Assembly (NCBI GenBank): GCA_030849065.1
Contig: JASAON010001573.1
Coordinates: forward strand, 1-63,167
DNA from: Jaenimonas drosophilae
Taxonomy: Eukaryota; Euglenozoa; Kinetoplastea; Trypanosomatida; Trypanosomatidae
Direction of reading: 5' to 3'
DNA: 63,167 bases
Shown here one piece after another: positions 20,361 to 31,100 of the stretch; positions within the stretch are counted from its first letter, which is position 1, and every line of letters begins with the position of its first letter. The notes beneath the pieces are model-generated. The model saw only the letters and a program-made list of their open reading frames with translations, did no database searches and was not told the DNA's origin. A program made the translations under genes and the position numbers.

Positions 20361-20392
20361 TTCTTCTCTCTCCCTTGCTTCTTTGTTCCTAG
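20361..20392 (+). promoter_or_regulatory. predicted trans-splice acceptor of eL14
   Basis: A long C/T tract (TTCTTCTCTCTCCCTTGCTT and onward) ends at AG 20391-20392. The open frame starts upstream of it with TTG (20340), so the real start is the ATG at 20406, 13 nt after the AG. That matches the expected eL14 N-terminus. Confidence 0.8.
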
Positions 20393-20405
20393 TTACATCT
20401 GGAAG

Positions 20406-20930
20406 ATGAAGACGAACTACATTCGCGCCGGCCGCCTCGTGCGTATTCTCCGTGGCCCTCGCCAGGACCGCGTTGCGATCATTGTGGACATCATCGATGC
20501 CAACCGCGTGCTCGTAGAGAACACGGAAGATGAGAAGATGTGGCGTCACGTGGAGAACCTCAAGAACGTCGAGCCCCTCAAGTTCTGTGTAACCATTAGC
20601 CGCAACTGCAGCTCCAAGGCCCTCAAGGAGGTCATCGCTTCCTCCAAGATTCTTGAGAAGTACGCCGCCACCCGCACTGCTGTGCGCGTTGCTGCCAAGA
20701 AGGCCCTCGCCGTCAGCACCGACTTCGAGCGCTACCAGCTCCGCGTCGCCCGCCGCTCTCGCGCTCACTGGGCCCGCAAGGTGTTTGACGAGAACGACGC
20801 CAAGACCCCCGTCTCATGGCACAAGGTCGCTCTCAAGAAGATCACCAAGAAGGCTGCCAAACTCGATGCTAAGCCCGATGCGAAGAAGCGCATGCAGAAG
20901 GCAATCGCTGCCCGCAAGTCCCAGAAGTAA
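20406..20930 (+). CDS. RPL14: 60S ribosomal protein eL14
   Basis: A protein of the large cytosolic ribosomal subunit, 174 aa. The N-terminus (NYIRAGRLVRILRGPRQDR, then IIVDIIDANRVLVEN) is the KOW/SH3-like beta-barrel of eukaryotic L14. A helical segment contains RRSRAHWARKVFDENDAK-like sequence, and a Lys/Ala-rich tail (KKITKKAAKLDAKPDAKKR) contacts rRNA. Length fits trypanosomatid eL14. Codons are strongly biased to C- and G-ending forms (AAG, CGC, GCC), unlike its neighbours, as expected for a highly expressed gene. The start is fixed by the splice acceptor at 20392. Confidence 0.93.
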   Translation: MKTNYIRAGRLVRILRGPRQDRVAIIVDIIDANRVLVENTEDEKMWRHVENLKNVEPLKFCVTISRNCSSKALKEVIASSKILEKYAATRTAVRVAAKKALAVSTDFERYQLRVARRSRAHWARKVFDENDAKTPVSWHKVALKKITKKAAKLDAKPDAKKRMQKAIAARKSQK

Positions 20931-21060
20931 TTCTCGTGGTTTCGAACCATTCATTTTCACTCTCTGATTTTCGCTAAACCCCAAAACTACTACATACATT
21001 TGCTACTCTACCATTGAGTTGTTTTTTTAAAAATTGTTGTCGGGTTATGCGGACATGCTC

Positions 21061-21120
21061 AACTTACTCTTCACTCTTCTCTTCTCACACGAAATACATC
21101 TACAATCTATTTCCTTTTAG
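21061..21120 (+). promoter_or_regulatory. predicted trans-splice acceptor of dephospho-CoA kinase
   Basis: A pyrimidine-rich 60-mer ends in TTCCTTTTAG (AG 21119-21120). It lies inside the longer open frame and rules out the upstream TTG (21014) and ATG (21047) for the main mRNA. The ATG at 21128 follows after 7 nt. Confidence 0.75.
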
Positions 21121-21127
21121 TACGGGC

Positions 21128-21853
21128 ATGATTCTGATTGGTCTCACTGGCGGTATTGCCTGCGGAAAATCAACTGTGTCAACTATTCTTGAGAATGAAT
21201 ATGACATTCATATCATTGATGCGGACAAAATTGTACGTAAATTGCAGCAGGCAGGCTCAGCCTGTACCGAAAAAATTCGCCGCCGATGGCCTTCATGCGT
21301 AAATAGCGAAACAGGGGAGCTCAATAGAGTTGCCCTAGGCCAACTTGTGTTTGCTGACCCAAGGGCTCGTCGTGAGCTTGGGAGAATTATGAACATGCCG
21401 ATTTGTTTTGCCATTCTGACAGAAATCATATCAGCTTGGTGGCACACCCCGTGGACGGTATCGGACGATGCGAGGATTGTTGTTCTTGATGCCCCCACTC
21501 TGTTTGAGACTAGGTGGCTGACGTATCTTGTGAGCAATACGTTAGTAGTTGCCAGTGCAGAAGAAACCCAGGTTCGTCGACTTCTTCAGCGGAATGGGCT
21601 CTGTGCTGACGAAGCGAAGTCTCGAGTTGCGGCCCAGATGCCTCTTGATAAGAAACGTCGAATGGCTGGATATGTGATTGAGAACAATGAGGACAACTTA
21701 TCCGCACTACAGAGTCAAGTGTCCGACTGTGTTTTATGGATGAGAAGGCAATCAGGATCCAAACTGTCCGCCATGGCTGCTCTTATCGTACTTGGGGGGA
21801 CATGTTGCATTGGAGCGGTTGCCTACAATGTTATTATGGCGGGATTCTGGTGA
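21128..21853 (+). CDS. dephospho-CoA kinase with C-terminal membrane anchor
   Basis: The last step of coenzyme A synthesis: ATP-dependent phosphorylation of dephospho-CoA. 241 aa. The P-loop GGIACGKST is at 8-16, followed by IIDADKIVRKL and a LID/CoA-binding region with RNGLCADEAKSRVAAQMP. The C-terminus (MAALIVLGGTCCIGAVAYNVIM) is a single hydrophobic helix, so the enzyme is probably tail-anchored, as other eukaryotic dephospho-CoA kinases are membrane bound (mitochondrion or ER). Start choice: a splice acceptor at 21119-21120 lies 7 nt before this ATG. An alternative upstream ATG at 21047 would add 27 residues encoded by the pyrimidine tract. Confidence 0.9.
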   Translation: MILIGLTGGIACGKSTVSTILENEYDIHIIDADKIVRKLQQAGSACTEKIRRRWPSCVNSETGELNRVALGQLVFADPRARRELGRIMNMPICFAILTEIISAWWHTPWTVSDDARIVVLDAPTLFETRWLTYLVSNTLVVASAEETQVRRLLQRNGLCADEAKSRVAAQMPLDKKRRMAGYVIENNEDNLSALQSQVSDCVLWMRRQSGSKLSAMAALIVLGGTCCIGAVAYNVIMAGFW

Positions 21854-22004
21854 AGTGCTTGATTCTTTGATTTGAAGGAGAACACCGTTGATCCTCAACT
21901 ACCTGTGCATCCCCGTTGAGCTTCTTTCGAGGTTCTCTTCATTGGCCGGACTCTTTGCCCCTGTTTCGCTCATGCTTTTCTCTATCTGACAGCAAGCACT
22001 CTTC

Positions 22005-22034
22005 ATCCTGAAGCACTTTTCATTCTTATTGCAG
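22005..22034 (+). promoter_or_regulatory. predicted trans-splice acceptor of alanyl-tRNA synthetase
   Basis: TTTTCATTCTTATTGCAG ends at AG 22033-22034. The open frame begins with TTG at 22029; the first ATG after the AG is 22047. Confidence 0.7.
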
Positions 22035-22046
22035 ATACGCCAACGT

Positions 22047-24947
22047 ATGCCAGAAACCAAGTTGGAGTGGCCGGTGGCGCGTGTCCGCCAAGAGTTCGTG
22101 GACTTTTTCACCAAAAGAAGCCACGCCTTTGTTCCAAGCTCTCCAGTTGTTCCGCATGATGACCCTACACTACTTTTCGCCAATGCTGGTATGAACCAGT
22201 TCAAGAGCATCTTCCTCGGAACAGCAGATCCTTCCACCGACTATGGACGTATGAGTCGCGCCGTTAACTCACAGCTGTGCATTCGAGCTGGTGGAAAGCA
22301 CAATGACTTAGAGGATGTTGGCCGAGACACGTATCACCACACGTTCTTTGAGATGCTGGGGTCGTGGAGCTTTGGAGATTATTTCAAGAAGGAGGCCATT
22401 GAGTGGACCTGGGAGCTTCTTACAGAGGTGTACAAACTTCCCAAGGATCGCTTGTATGTGACGTACTTTGAGGGCGACGAGAAGAGTGGACTGGAACCTG
22501 ACTTGGAGACGAAGAGCCTGTGGGAAAAATTTCTCCCTGAGGATCACATTCTTCGTGGAAATGCCAAAGATAACTTCTGGGAGATGGGAGACACAGGGCC
22601 GTGCGGCCCCTGCACCGAAGTGCACTTTGACCGTATCGGTGGGAGAAATGCTGCGCATCTGGTGAATATGGACGACCCCATGGTACTTGAAGTTTGGAAT
22701 CTTGTGTTCATGCAGTTTGAGCGGCAGGCTGGTGGAGTGCTGGTACCCCTTCCAAAGACACACGTGGATACTGGGATGGGACTTGAGCGCATCACATCTA
22801 TCCTGCAGTGCGTAACTTCGAACTACGACACAGATGCCTGGCTTCCGATCTTTGATCGCATTAAGGATGTGACTGGGTTTACGCAGGACTACCGAGACAT
22901 CTGCAACGAATCCAACAATGACGCCACTGTTGCTTATCGAGTGATTGCGGACCACATTCGCTGCCTCACCGCCGCTCTTGCGGATGGAGCGGTTCCTGAC
23001 TCAGTTGGTCGTGGCTTTGTTCTTCGACGAATTATTCGTCGCGCCATCCGTTATGGAGTTCAGTTTCTTGGTGCCAAACCAGGATTCTTCTCTGAGCTCG
23101 TGGATACCGTTATTGCCTCGTTGGGATGCTTCTTCCATCACATGGAGGATCCACGCACCGTATTGCGCATCAAGGCAATCCTGACGGATGAAGAGCAGTC
23201 TTTTGCCAAGACATGGGAGACTGGGCTGAAGCATTTCAATCGTGCGGTGGAAGAAGCCAAGTCACGCAAATCCGACACGATCAGCGGCACAGACAGCTTC
23301 ATCCTTCACGACCGCTACGGCTTTCCTGTGGATCTCACCTGTCTCCTCGCCGAGAAGGCAAACATGAAGGTTGATATTGATGGCTTCAATGCCACCATGA
23401 AGGCAAGCCAGGTCAGTTCTGGGCGCGTTGCTGCTGCCAAGACATTCCTCGATGTTCATCAGCTGGAGGACTTAAAGAGCCGCGACTTTCCTCAAACCGA
23501 TGACAAGTCCAAGTACGTTTGGGAGGAATCGGCTGGTGACATTTTGGCCATTTTCAGCAAAAAGGAGGGCAAGTTTGTGGATCTCATTTCACCCCAGAAC
23601 GGTCATGGAGAAGAAGACTTTGGCATCATCTTGAACTCAACCAACTTCTACGCCGAGTCAGGAGGCCAGATATTTGACACGGGGTGCATTGTTGCCGCAG
23701 AAGATGCGGTCTTCGAGGTGAAGAAGGTGTACAGCCTCGCTGGCTTCATTGTCCATATTGGTAACCTATCTAAGGAATCTGCGTGCCCGATTCCAACTTC
23801 CGCAAGCGTGCAGCTGAAGGTGGACTACAAGCGTCGTTCTCCAATTGCTTCCAACCATACCACCACACATCAGCTCAATTGGGTTCTGCGTCGTGTCCTT
23901 GAGGAAGAAAAGCCGGACAGCTTTATCGAGGTACAACAGAAGGGGTCGCTCGTGAGTGACGAAATTCTCCGCTTCGACTTCAGCTTCAACACGAAGGTTG
24001 CCAATGAAGACTTACAGCGCGTGGAAACCCTGCTCAACGAGCGCATAAGCGCAGGTCTCCAGGTGTATCGCCAGGAAGTTTCACTTGAGGATGCTTCCAA
24101 AATCAATGGACTACGTCACATGTTTGGCGAGAAATACCCCGATCCAGTTGCTGTTATCTCCGTTGGTGCGCCGATTGACTCCATGATCCAAGATCCAGAG
24201 AATGAGGAGTGGCGAAACTATGCAGTGGAGTTCTGCGGTGGCACCCATCTTCAGAATCTGTCTGAGGCAGAACAGGCCATCATTCTGTCGGAAGAGGCCC
24301 TAATGAAGGGTGTGCGACGCATCGTCGTGGTGACTGGTGAACAGGCTGCTGTCGCAACTAAGTTGGGTATTGAGCTTGCTGAGCAACTTGAGGAGATTGC
24401 AGCCGGCCCAATTTCCGCTGTTGGCGTCAAGTCTCTCTCCGTTCTCAATAAGAAGATTGGTGACAGCGCTGCTCCTCTACTTGTGAAGAATGAACTCCGA
24501 GAGCGGATCGATGCAGAAATCAAGAACTGGAATGCAAAGCTGAAGGTACTTGCTGCGGAGGCCAAGGATAAGGCGTGCGCTGCGGGGAAGGCAGCAGGCG
24601 AAACCCACAATGCCGCGGACACCCCATTTTTGGTTCTGCAGTTGGATGAGTTTGGCGCCGAGCGCGAATCGCTTCAAGCTTTTTCGGATGGCTTTAACGC
24701 AACTGTTAAAGGCCCAGTTGGTGTCTTTGCTCTCGGAAGTGATGGAGAGAAGGCCCTCGCCGTTGTTTCTATGCCAAAGGATTTCGTTGACAAGAAATTC
24801 AGTGCTGTGAACTGGATCAAAGCCTCTGTTGGCAAAGGTGGTGGTAAGCCCAACGCTGCCCAGTCTGGTATTCCTGCGTCTGATGCCCTCCAGGTCCTCG
24901 AGAAGGCGAAGGCGGAGGGAGCTTCCATGAAGGCATCCCTTGTATAA
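22047..24947 (+). CDS. alanyl-tRNA synthetase
   Basis: A class II aminoacyl-tRNA synthetase that charges tRNA-Ala, 966 aa, the normal full length. The N-terminal catalytic domain has motif 1 around SHAFVPSSPVVPHDDPTLLF, motif 2 around DTYHHTFFEMLGSWSFGDYF and motif 3 GMGLERITSI. The editing domain zinc ligands are HTTTH (604-608) and CGGTH (730-734), both intact, so mischarged Ser/Gly should be cleared. A C-Ala-type domain with a coiled coil follows. Kinetoplastids usually have one AlaRS gene serving cytosol and mitochondrion; no clear presequence is seen from this start. The upstream TTG at 22029 would add six residues but lies before the splice AG. Confidence 0.95.
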   Translation: MPETKLEWPVARVRQEFVDFFTKRSHAFVPSSPVVPHDDPTLLFANAGMNQFKSIFLGTADPSTDYGRMSRAVNSQLCIRAGGKHNDLEDVGRDTYHHTFFEMLGSWSFGDYFKKEAIEWTWELLTEVYKLPKDRLYVTYFEGDEKSGLEPDLETKSLWEKFLPEDHILRGNAKDNFWEMGDTGPCGPCTEVHFDRIGGRNAAHLVNMDDPMVLEVWNLVFMQFERQAGGVLVPLPKTHVDTGMGLERITSILQCVTSNYDTDAWLPIFDRIKDVTGFTQDYRDICNESNNDATVAYRVIADHIRCLTAALADGAVPDSVGRGFVLRRIIRRAIRYGVQFLGAKPGFFSELVDTVIASLGCFFHHMEDPRTVLRIKAILTDEEQSFAKTWETGLKHFNRAVEEAKSRKSDTISGTDSFILHDRYGFPVDLTCLLAEKANMKVDIDGFNATMKASQVSSGRVAAAKTFLDVHQLEDLKSRDFPQTDDKSKYVWEESAGDILAIFSKKEGKFVDLISPQNGHGEEDFGIILNSTNFYAESGGQIFDTGCIVAAEDAVFEVKKVYSLAGFIVHIGNLSKESACPIPTSASVQLKVDYKRRSPIASNHTTTHQLNWVLRRVLEEEKPDSFIEVQQKGSLVSDEILRFDFSFNTKVANEDLQRVETLLNERISAGLQVYRQEVSLEDASKINGLRHMFGEKYPDPVAVISVGAPIDSMIQDPENEEWRNYAVEFCGGTHLQNLSEAEQAIILSEEALMKGVRRIVVVTGEQAAVATKLGIELAEQLEEIAAGPISAVGVKSLSVLNKKIGDSAAPLLVKNELRERIDAEIKNWNAKLKVLAAEAKDKACAAGKAAGETHNAADTPFLVLQLDEFGAERESLQAFSDGFNATVKGPVGVFALGSDGEKALAVVSMPKDFVDKKFSAVNWIKASVGKGGGKPNAAQSGIPASDALQVLEKAKAEGASMKASLV

Positions 24948-25591
24948 GGCTATTTGGATATTTGGACCTCAGCACACCTTTGCAGACAGCTTGATCCAGT
25001 AGCGTAAGAGAGACGCTAGAGAACACCGAATGTGCCTACGTGATTGGCCAATCGTCCCTCGACCTTGTCGGGTGGCCTATGTACTGGCAGCCACTGCTGG
25101 TGTGACGGCAGAATCATGCTGATTTCTCGTACCCAATCACCTCCTTTCAGTCATAATTAAGTAAGTGGGTCCCTACTCTCCAGATTTAGTACCAACTGTC
25201 TCTGATGTGTGCTGTGGCTCCATCAGAGAAGCGAAGACGCGTTGGCGATTTCAGGAACTGGAATTCTTTTTCTCCCACCCCAACAACTTGCTCTTGGTAT
25301 TTTCACCCACACCCATTCAGGTGTCTGACTCCTCATTCTCCCTTTTCTTTTTCAATGTGCGCACACTCCCTACTTACTTTCATTCATTCCCCTTACCCCT
25401 CCTTTTTGTTTGTTCTCGTGTTGACTGATGGACATCACAGCGATCCGACTCACCACAGTGGCAGGATTGTTGGAGAGGGTGCTCGATTGAATATTACACT
25501 TTATTCTCGGCTTGTTACTGTTACCAAGAGTTTCACATTGTAGTCTGGTTCTAAACTTCGGTGATTTACCTAAGCTTCATGCGTGGAGCCC
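24948..25591. other. intergenic region
   Basis: The 3' flank of AlaRS, with a small hairpin TAGCGT/ACGCTA near 25001-25020. A very strong pyrimidine tract follows (about 25345-25415, including CTCCTTTTTGTTTGTTCTC), with an AG at 25439-25440 that would give the next gene a 5' UTR of about 150 nt. No gene or tRNA is seen. Confidence 0.5.
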
Positions 25592-26572
25592 ATGCACAGG
25601 AAGATAGCAAAGGCGTTGCTTTTGCCAAGTAGCAGCGTCTCCTTGATGGGAGGGCTGCCAGTGGCTGCAGGTATGCGATTCGCAGCATCCAAAAACGAAG
25701 TGGTTCGAAAGAATCGACCTCCACGGTCATTGACGCGGCAACAATCCAATGGCCTGCGAAAGAAGCCCTTGAAGGAAGTGAATCACACCCACGGCTTGCT
25801 GGCCAAGGTCACCCGTCCAGCAAAGGGAAAGTCTGCCCAAATTCCATCGATAGACAAAGTGAGAAAAGGGGGGAGCAAGACTCAGATGTCAGAAGACGCT
25901 CGAATGTCAGAAAACGATATTCGTCTGGCAATGCGAATGCTGATGAATCGGCACTTTTCTCAAACCAGTAGTGCTCGGCGGCTGGAAGACTCCAAACAAG
26001 ACGAGGAGCGCCGCCGAATTCAGCAGCTTCAGAAGCAAAGCTTGGATCGCATTGCAGAAAAAACACGTAATGCAATGAGGCTCCTTGGGTCAGATAGTAA
26101 TGCCGTTGGCGATGGAGTACTTCCACTATTCACAAAAACGCGCAGCAATCCGTACGTTGTGCAGCGTAGAGGACCTTCTGCATCGTGGAAAGAGTTGAAC
26201 CCCGTCAGCTGTACCGAAGGGATGGAGAACGTGTACCGTGCTGCACAGGATATAGACTTTGAGGATGATCCTGACTTCCCTACGAATCTCTCTCTACAAG
26301 TACTCTGCAAGCCCGATTTGTCATTCTACGACAGTGAGAATGACCATCGAATCAGTAGTGAGGAAGCGGTGCGCCAGGACATAGCGGGAGATCGAGGTCA
26401 GCCACCTCTGCGGGTGGCTGGTACTTTTTCCACAGCCACTTCACTCGCTTCTTTTCATAACACCCTCAAGCTTACAACTCAGGAGGAGGCACAGGATTCG
26501 AATTTTCACGGGGAAGAGGATGCTGATGCCTTTATTTCTGCTTATAGCGACGGGTTGGAGGATGATGTGTAG
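25592..26572 (+). CDS. uncharacterised basic protein, possibly mitochondrial
   Basis: 326 aa from the first in-frame ATG; the frame opens three codons earlier with GTG. The N-terminus MHRKIAKALLLPSSS is basic and amphipathic, followed by a Lys/Arg-rich segment (NEVVRKNRPPRSLTRQQ), which fits mitochondrial import or RNA binding. A central helical, charged stretch (about 130-160, QDEERRRIQQLQKQSLDRIA) looks like a coiled coil. The C-terminal third is acidic (DIDFEDDPDF; end SDGLEDDV). I do not recognise the family. An out-of-frame ATG at 25579 precedes this start. A kinetoplastid mitoribosome-associated factor is one possibility. Confidence 0.75.
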   Translation: MHRKIAKALLLPSSSVSLMGGLPVAAGMRFAASKNEVVRKNRPPRSLTRQQSNGLRKKPLKEVNHTHGLLAKVTRPAKGKSAQIPSIDKVRKGGSKTQMSEDARMSENDIRLAMRMLMNRHFSQTSSARRLEDSKQDEERRRIQQLQKQSLDRIAEKTRNAMRLLGSDSNAVGDGVLPLFTKTRSNPYVVQRRGPSASWKELNPVSCTEGMENVYRAAQDIDFEDDPDFPTNLSLQVLCKPDLSFYDSENDHRISSEEAVRQDIAGDRGQPPLRVAGTFSTATSLASFHNTLKLTTQEEAQDSNFHGEEDADAFISAYSDGLEDDV

Positions 26573-26659
26573 TGGCCGCCTTCCAGAGGAGTTACAAAAA
26601 CTTGTTTATTGGCTTACTTCTGTACTTGGTTAGGCGAGTGCAGTGTAATATGAGGTACT

Positions 26660-26706
26660 GTGCTTCTACTCTATCCATGATGATTCTTGACTATCTTCAC
26701 TTTTAG
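26660..26706 (+). promoter_or_regulatory. predicted trans-splice acceptor of RRP45
   Basis: TTCTACTCTATCC and CTATCTTCACTTTTAG lead to AG 26705-26706. The open frame begins upstream with TTG (26687); the first ATG downstream is 26732. Confidence 0.7.
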
Positions 26707-26731
26707 CAAGGCTTGCATTTCTGGTTTAGTT

Positions 26732-27826
26732 ATGTTCTACCGACCGGCAGCCTCTGTCGGCGCGGATGTCCTATTGCAGTCAAAGAATTCTTTTACTCAA
26801 CAAACATGGCGATCCGGACTTCGACCAGATCAACGTGGAGCATCTCAGCTTCGAGAGTTGCAGATCGATTTCCCTCTAGCGACTCGTGACCTGGTCCAGG
26901 TGCAATTGGGAGGTACAGTCGTTACAGCAAGTGTGAAGTGCGAGCTCGTGGAGCCTTCTCCATTTCGGCCAAAGCACGGCTTCCTTGATCTTCGTGTGCG
27001 TCAAGTTCTGAACGAACGAGATAGCTCTTCGAAACATACATGCATCAAACGCCTGAGCATTTTTTTGGATCGACTGATTAAGGGAAACGTCTTGGACACG
27101 GAGAGCTTGTGTGTTCTTCCAGGCAAACGGGCATGGGCCATAGTAGTTGAGGTAGTCATCATGAACGACGATGGAAATGCTCGTGATGCCGCTCAGTGGG
27201 CTCTGATGTGTGTGCTCCAGCACACCCGTCGCCCAGAGCTTACCATTCGTGGAGATGAAGTGACTGTTCATTCTCCACAAGAACGGGACCCAGTCCCGTT
27301 GTCCATGCATCACACACCAATTTGCTTTACATACGCCGTCACTTTGGACCCACAGCGAGTGGAACTGGAGACACGTATGGAGGCGATACGCACTGCGAAG
27401 GTTGCTGATGCAACGAAAGTGGTTGTCGGAGCTGATGCAATGCTTCCAGTTGTTGTAGATCCATCCGCGGAGGAAACCTCTGCGGCTGCATCAACCGTAG
27501 TCGTTGCGGTTAACGTGGAGGGACAGGTGTGCGCTGTGGAGAAGGGGGAGGGATGCCCACTTCAGTGGACCATGATTGAGCAATGCATGACGACCTCGCA
27601 AAAGCTTGCTCCACTAGTACTAGCTTCCATGAAGGATGCGATGGAAAGGCACGATAAGCGGCGGTCCGAGCTCCGGAAGGGGCAGTTTCTGTGGGCTACC
27701 ACGCGCGCAGGCGTTTCTGCCGCACCGAAGAACAGCGCAGCCGATGCCATCGAGAAGAGTGAATCCTTCTGTGCAGTGACAGCCAATGATGATTCTCCAG
27801 CAACAAAAAAGAAGCGTGCCGAGTAG
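26732..27826 (+). CDS. RRP45: exosome core subunit RRP45 (EXOSC9-type RNase PH protein)
   Basis: A subunit of the six-membered RNase PH ring of the RNA exosome, which degrades and processes RNA 3'-5' in nucleus and cytoplasm. 364 aa. RNase PH domain 1 carries RGASQLRELQIDF, LVQVQLGGTVVTASVKCELV, LDTESLCVLPGKRAWAIVVE and NDDGNARDAAQWAL. The stretch ELTIRGDEVTVHSPQERDPV with PLSMHHTPIC is characteristic of RRP45 rather than RRP41 or RRP46. As in other eukaryotes the phosphorolytic residues are not expected to be active. The Lys-rich end (TKKKRAE) could be a nuclear signal. The start is the first ATG after AG 26706. Confidence 0.9.
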   Translation: MFYRPAASVGADVLLQSKNSFTQQTWRSGLRPDQRGASQLRELQIDFPLATRDLVQVQLGGTVVTASVKCELVEPSPFRPKHGFLDLRVRQVLNERDSSSKHTCIKRLSIFLDRLIKGNVLDTESLCVLPGKRAWAIVVEVVIMNDDGNARDAAQWALMCVLQHTRRPELTIRGDEVTVHSPQERDPVPLSMHHTPICFTYAVTLDPQRVELETRMEAIRTAKVADATKVVVGADAMLPVVVDPSAEETSAAASTVVVAVNVEGQVCAVEKGEGCPLQWTMIEQCMTTSQKLAPLVLASMKDAMERHDKRRSELRKGQFLWATTRAGVSAAPKNSAADAIEKSESFCAVTANDDSPATKKKRAE

Positions 27827-28162
27827 AGTTGTGCCTGTCGTTCGGTGTCATAACTTGTCTCAAGTGCGATTGTTGCCGGGTGTTGTGGGAGTGCAAATCC
27901 CCTGTGCTTCGTTTCGAGGGCTTCTGTCGATGTGATGGTACCAACCAATGCTAATGAACTAAACACCAAGACTGACTCGGATAACAAGCGCCCCGTTCGC
28001 TACTAGCTTGCTTTCTCCGCCCCCCACCTTTGTTGGCACGTATACGCTACTTCTGCGCACTATGAGTGAGAGGCGAAATACTACTGTCTTGCACTGTTTC
28101 TCTGCTCTGTATTCTGTTTATAGGAAATTCCATACAACGCGACATTTTCTAATTAGGAGTGG
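27827..28162. other. intergenic region
   Basis: Holds the trans-splice acceptor of the next gene: CTGTTTCTCTGCTCTGTATTC and onward to TATAG (AG 28122-28123), 40 nt before the ATG. A short ATG frame starting near 28062 lies upstream of the acceptor and is not counted as a gene. Confidence 0.55.
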
Positions 28163-31100
28163 ATGCTCGGCATCCGTCAGATTTCCCCCGCAACCGCCGT
28201 GCATGCATCATGTGTGCTGCAATTGTCTGGAACACCACACCATCCAGAGCGACAATTTGCTGTGTTAGCTGCTATTGGAAAGTCTATTGTCGTCTATGAG
28301 GTCATTCAGGATAATGCACTTGACAAAGAGGAAAGACCATCACAACGTAGGGCGAGCGACAACGGTCTCCCCAGCGTTTCACTCCGAGCGAGGAACCACA
28401 CCATCAACATTGGAGGTACTGTATCTTCCATGGCGGAGCTTTGTCGTCAGTGCTTTGCTGTGTGGACTGTCGATCGAGAGTTGATTGTCATCCGCTACCA
28501 GGGTAATCTTCCTGGAAGAACTGTCTTTGACAAACCATGGATTGTTCTGTACCGCGACTTTATGCGAGTTAAACCTGTATTTTGCTATAAAGCGGGTGTC
28601 TTGCGTTCTATTGCTAAGGGAGAGGTTCTGGGACTATTGTGTAAACGCCCGATAGGATTCACTCGAGTTCGTTTAGTGTTTCCTGACGTCGGTGATGTCA
28701 ACACTTTGGATGATGCGTGGAGATGGCCGTCTGTTGTGCGCCACACACACCAGGATGAGGTGTTTGGTGGTGTCTTTAGTGAGCCCCATCGATCCGATGT
28801 AAGTCTTCGAGAGTCCGTGCGAAAGTCTACCAAAGAGGAGTTGTGGAGTTCCTTCTCACCCGTGGATGTCGCGGATGAAGACCTCCTGGAAACCCATAGT
28901 ATTCGCGAACTATGTGCACACAAACACAAGGTGGCTAACCATCTTCGCAAGTGGCATGCAGAGCGACACCCAAGCCTCCCCCAAGTAGTCGTTGAATCTA
29001 TTTTTCAGGATGCGCTTACTGTGTATACGAATGGCTATCCCGACCCAGATTTCTGGAGACTTTTTGTTTGTGCTATGGATGAAGAAGACGGTTCTGTGAA
29101 GTCCCTTCATTCAGTGTCACTGAAAGATGAAGTACTGACCCATGCGGTCCTCGACACAAAACCCCCGTATGGAACCTTGAGAGAAAATAAAATGATATTT
29201 TCATATGACGAATCTATCATTTTTGACAGTGTCGTCCTCATGGACTCAGATGGAAAGCCTGCAGAGCTCTGGATGGTGTTCCACAACGGTGCAGTGAAAA
29301 TGGTACCGATGTCTGATACAGCACCTGCGGCGATTCACTCCCAATCATCATCGGAAGATCCCGAAGATTCTGATGATGATGGGGTGGGCTCTTTGGTTCC
29401 CAGAGCTGACATTCTTGGTCTTCCCGACCACTTTGCCCCACGGAGGATACTGAGCTTGGAGAGTTATGGATGTGGATGTGGCTACACCACTCGATTTGCT
29501 CTGCTCGCTGACGATATTCAGGATGTGTACATTGTCGATCTTGTGCTGCGCCGCGTAGAGACTAAACTTCTCAGCGATGGCGCAATGACGAGTGTATGTC
29601 TAGGCCCGGAGGCGTCTCTTATCGCGGCCCATTCTCGCGGCGTTATTCGACGTTTGGATCCCTGTCTCGACTCCCCCATAACACTCCAGAGGCGTCTGGG
29701 CGACCCCCATCTCATCCGGTCTCTTCTCTCCATTGATGCATCACATGGAGGCTTTCGCTTTATGGCAAGTACGAGAACAGCATACCGAATGTTTGAAGTA
29801 GAGTGGGGACATACACAAACAACACGGCACAGTCTCAGAGAAGTTCATGCCAATTTGCCAGAGGCAACGATGTCACAGCTAACATCATTATCGTGGAGCA
29901 TTGTGCAGTCAAATACTGGGGAGCCAGTGGTGGCCGAATGCTCGCCAACGTGCATCTCTATTGGAACGTCAAAGATACAATTTGGATTCACCGCTTCCCA
30001 TGCATCGATAACTTCGGCCAACGTAGAAGGGGTTGTACGAGTTATGGCTGCAGTAGTAGAAGAGATGACCGTCCACGTCACTACGGACTTACACACTTCA
30101 GGCGATTTGTCTTCGTTGAACAGTGTTCGCCTCGAATGCAACGGAGGTGGACCTGTGTCAGCCATCAGCGTCGTGACAGATTCGTTGGCCACAACTAAAG
30201 CTTACGTTGCCGTTGCATACTGGGATGCATCAACCGAAGTGTTTGAGTTGCATTTACAGCCCAGTGGCTGGACCAGCTACTCCACATTCCAAGCCAAAAC
30301 AGACAATGTTGTTCATCACATGGAACACCTCCAGCATTCCTCCTCTTTCAAGTCAGGCAAGCCAGTGTGGTTGCTGAGTCTCGTTGACCACCGAATCGCA
30401 GTTCTCCACAGTGGGGCTGCCGGCTGCGCATCGTGGAGTCAGCGGGGTTTGTGCAATACAGAGGGAATTGCATTGAATGCGAGTCTCGTGTCGGCGTGCC
30501 GCACATTCATGTCCGAGATACCTCAGATGGGGGCGAACTTTCATGCTGTGCTCTGTCACGGTCGAATGTTTTCTCTGCTGTCGCTGGAAGACGATCCGTC
30601 TTTGGTGAAGGCAGTGGTTCGATGCAGTACGGGCTACGACGCAAGGGACTCGTCTCCCAGATGGATCGACGCTACGATGGTGGAGGTGGTAAATGATCGA
30701 ATTCCTTCATTTGCTGTTGTGTTGTCAGACGGGATGGATGTAGTTGTCACCCGCCCCCCGCCAATGTTTCGTTTGACGGATACGGTAGGTGCAGGAGGTA
30801 GGAGCGCACCATCTCTTGTTCTCTCTATTCAGACTCCAACCAGGTATGAGGCCACCACACACGTATCGCTTCCAAACGTAATTGACGGACCAAGAGATGT
30901 GCTGTGCTTATGCGTTTACGCCCCTGCTACCCAGCGTCTGGTGTGTGTGGCACGTCGTGCAGAACGAAGTGTCATCCTTTCCATTGATGCCAACACTTTT
31001 GCGGTGGAAGACTCGTTGCATCTTCCACATTACGCCACCGCGACATGTGCGGCAGGGATACCACCCAGGGCTGAATCCAGTTTCTTATCTGACATCGGCG

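Noticed and set aside
20930..20960. GGTTTCGAACC-like string after eL14, reminiscent of a tRNA T-loop
   Set aside because: No acceptor stem, D arm or anticodon arm could be placed around it.
28062..28268. Short ATG frame before the CPSF160-like gene
   Set aside because: It begins upstream of the predicted splice acceptor (28123) and overlaps the true gene in another frame.
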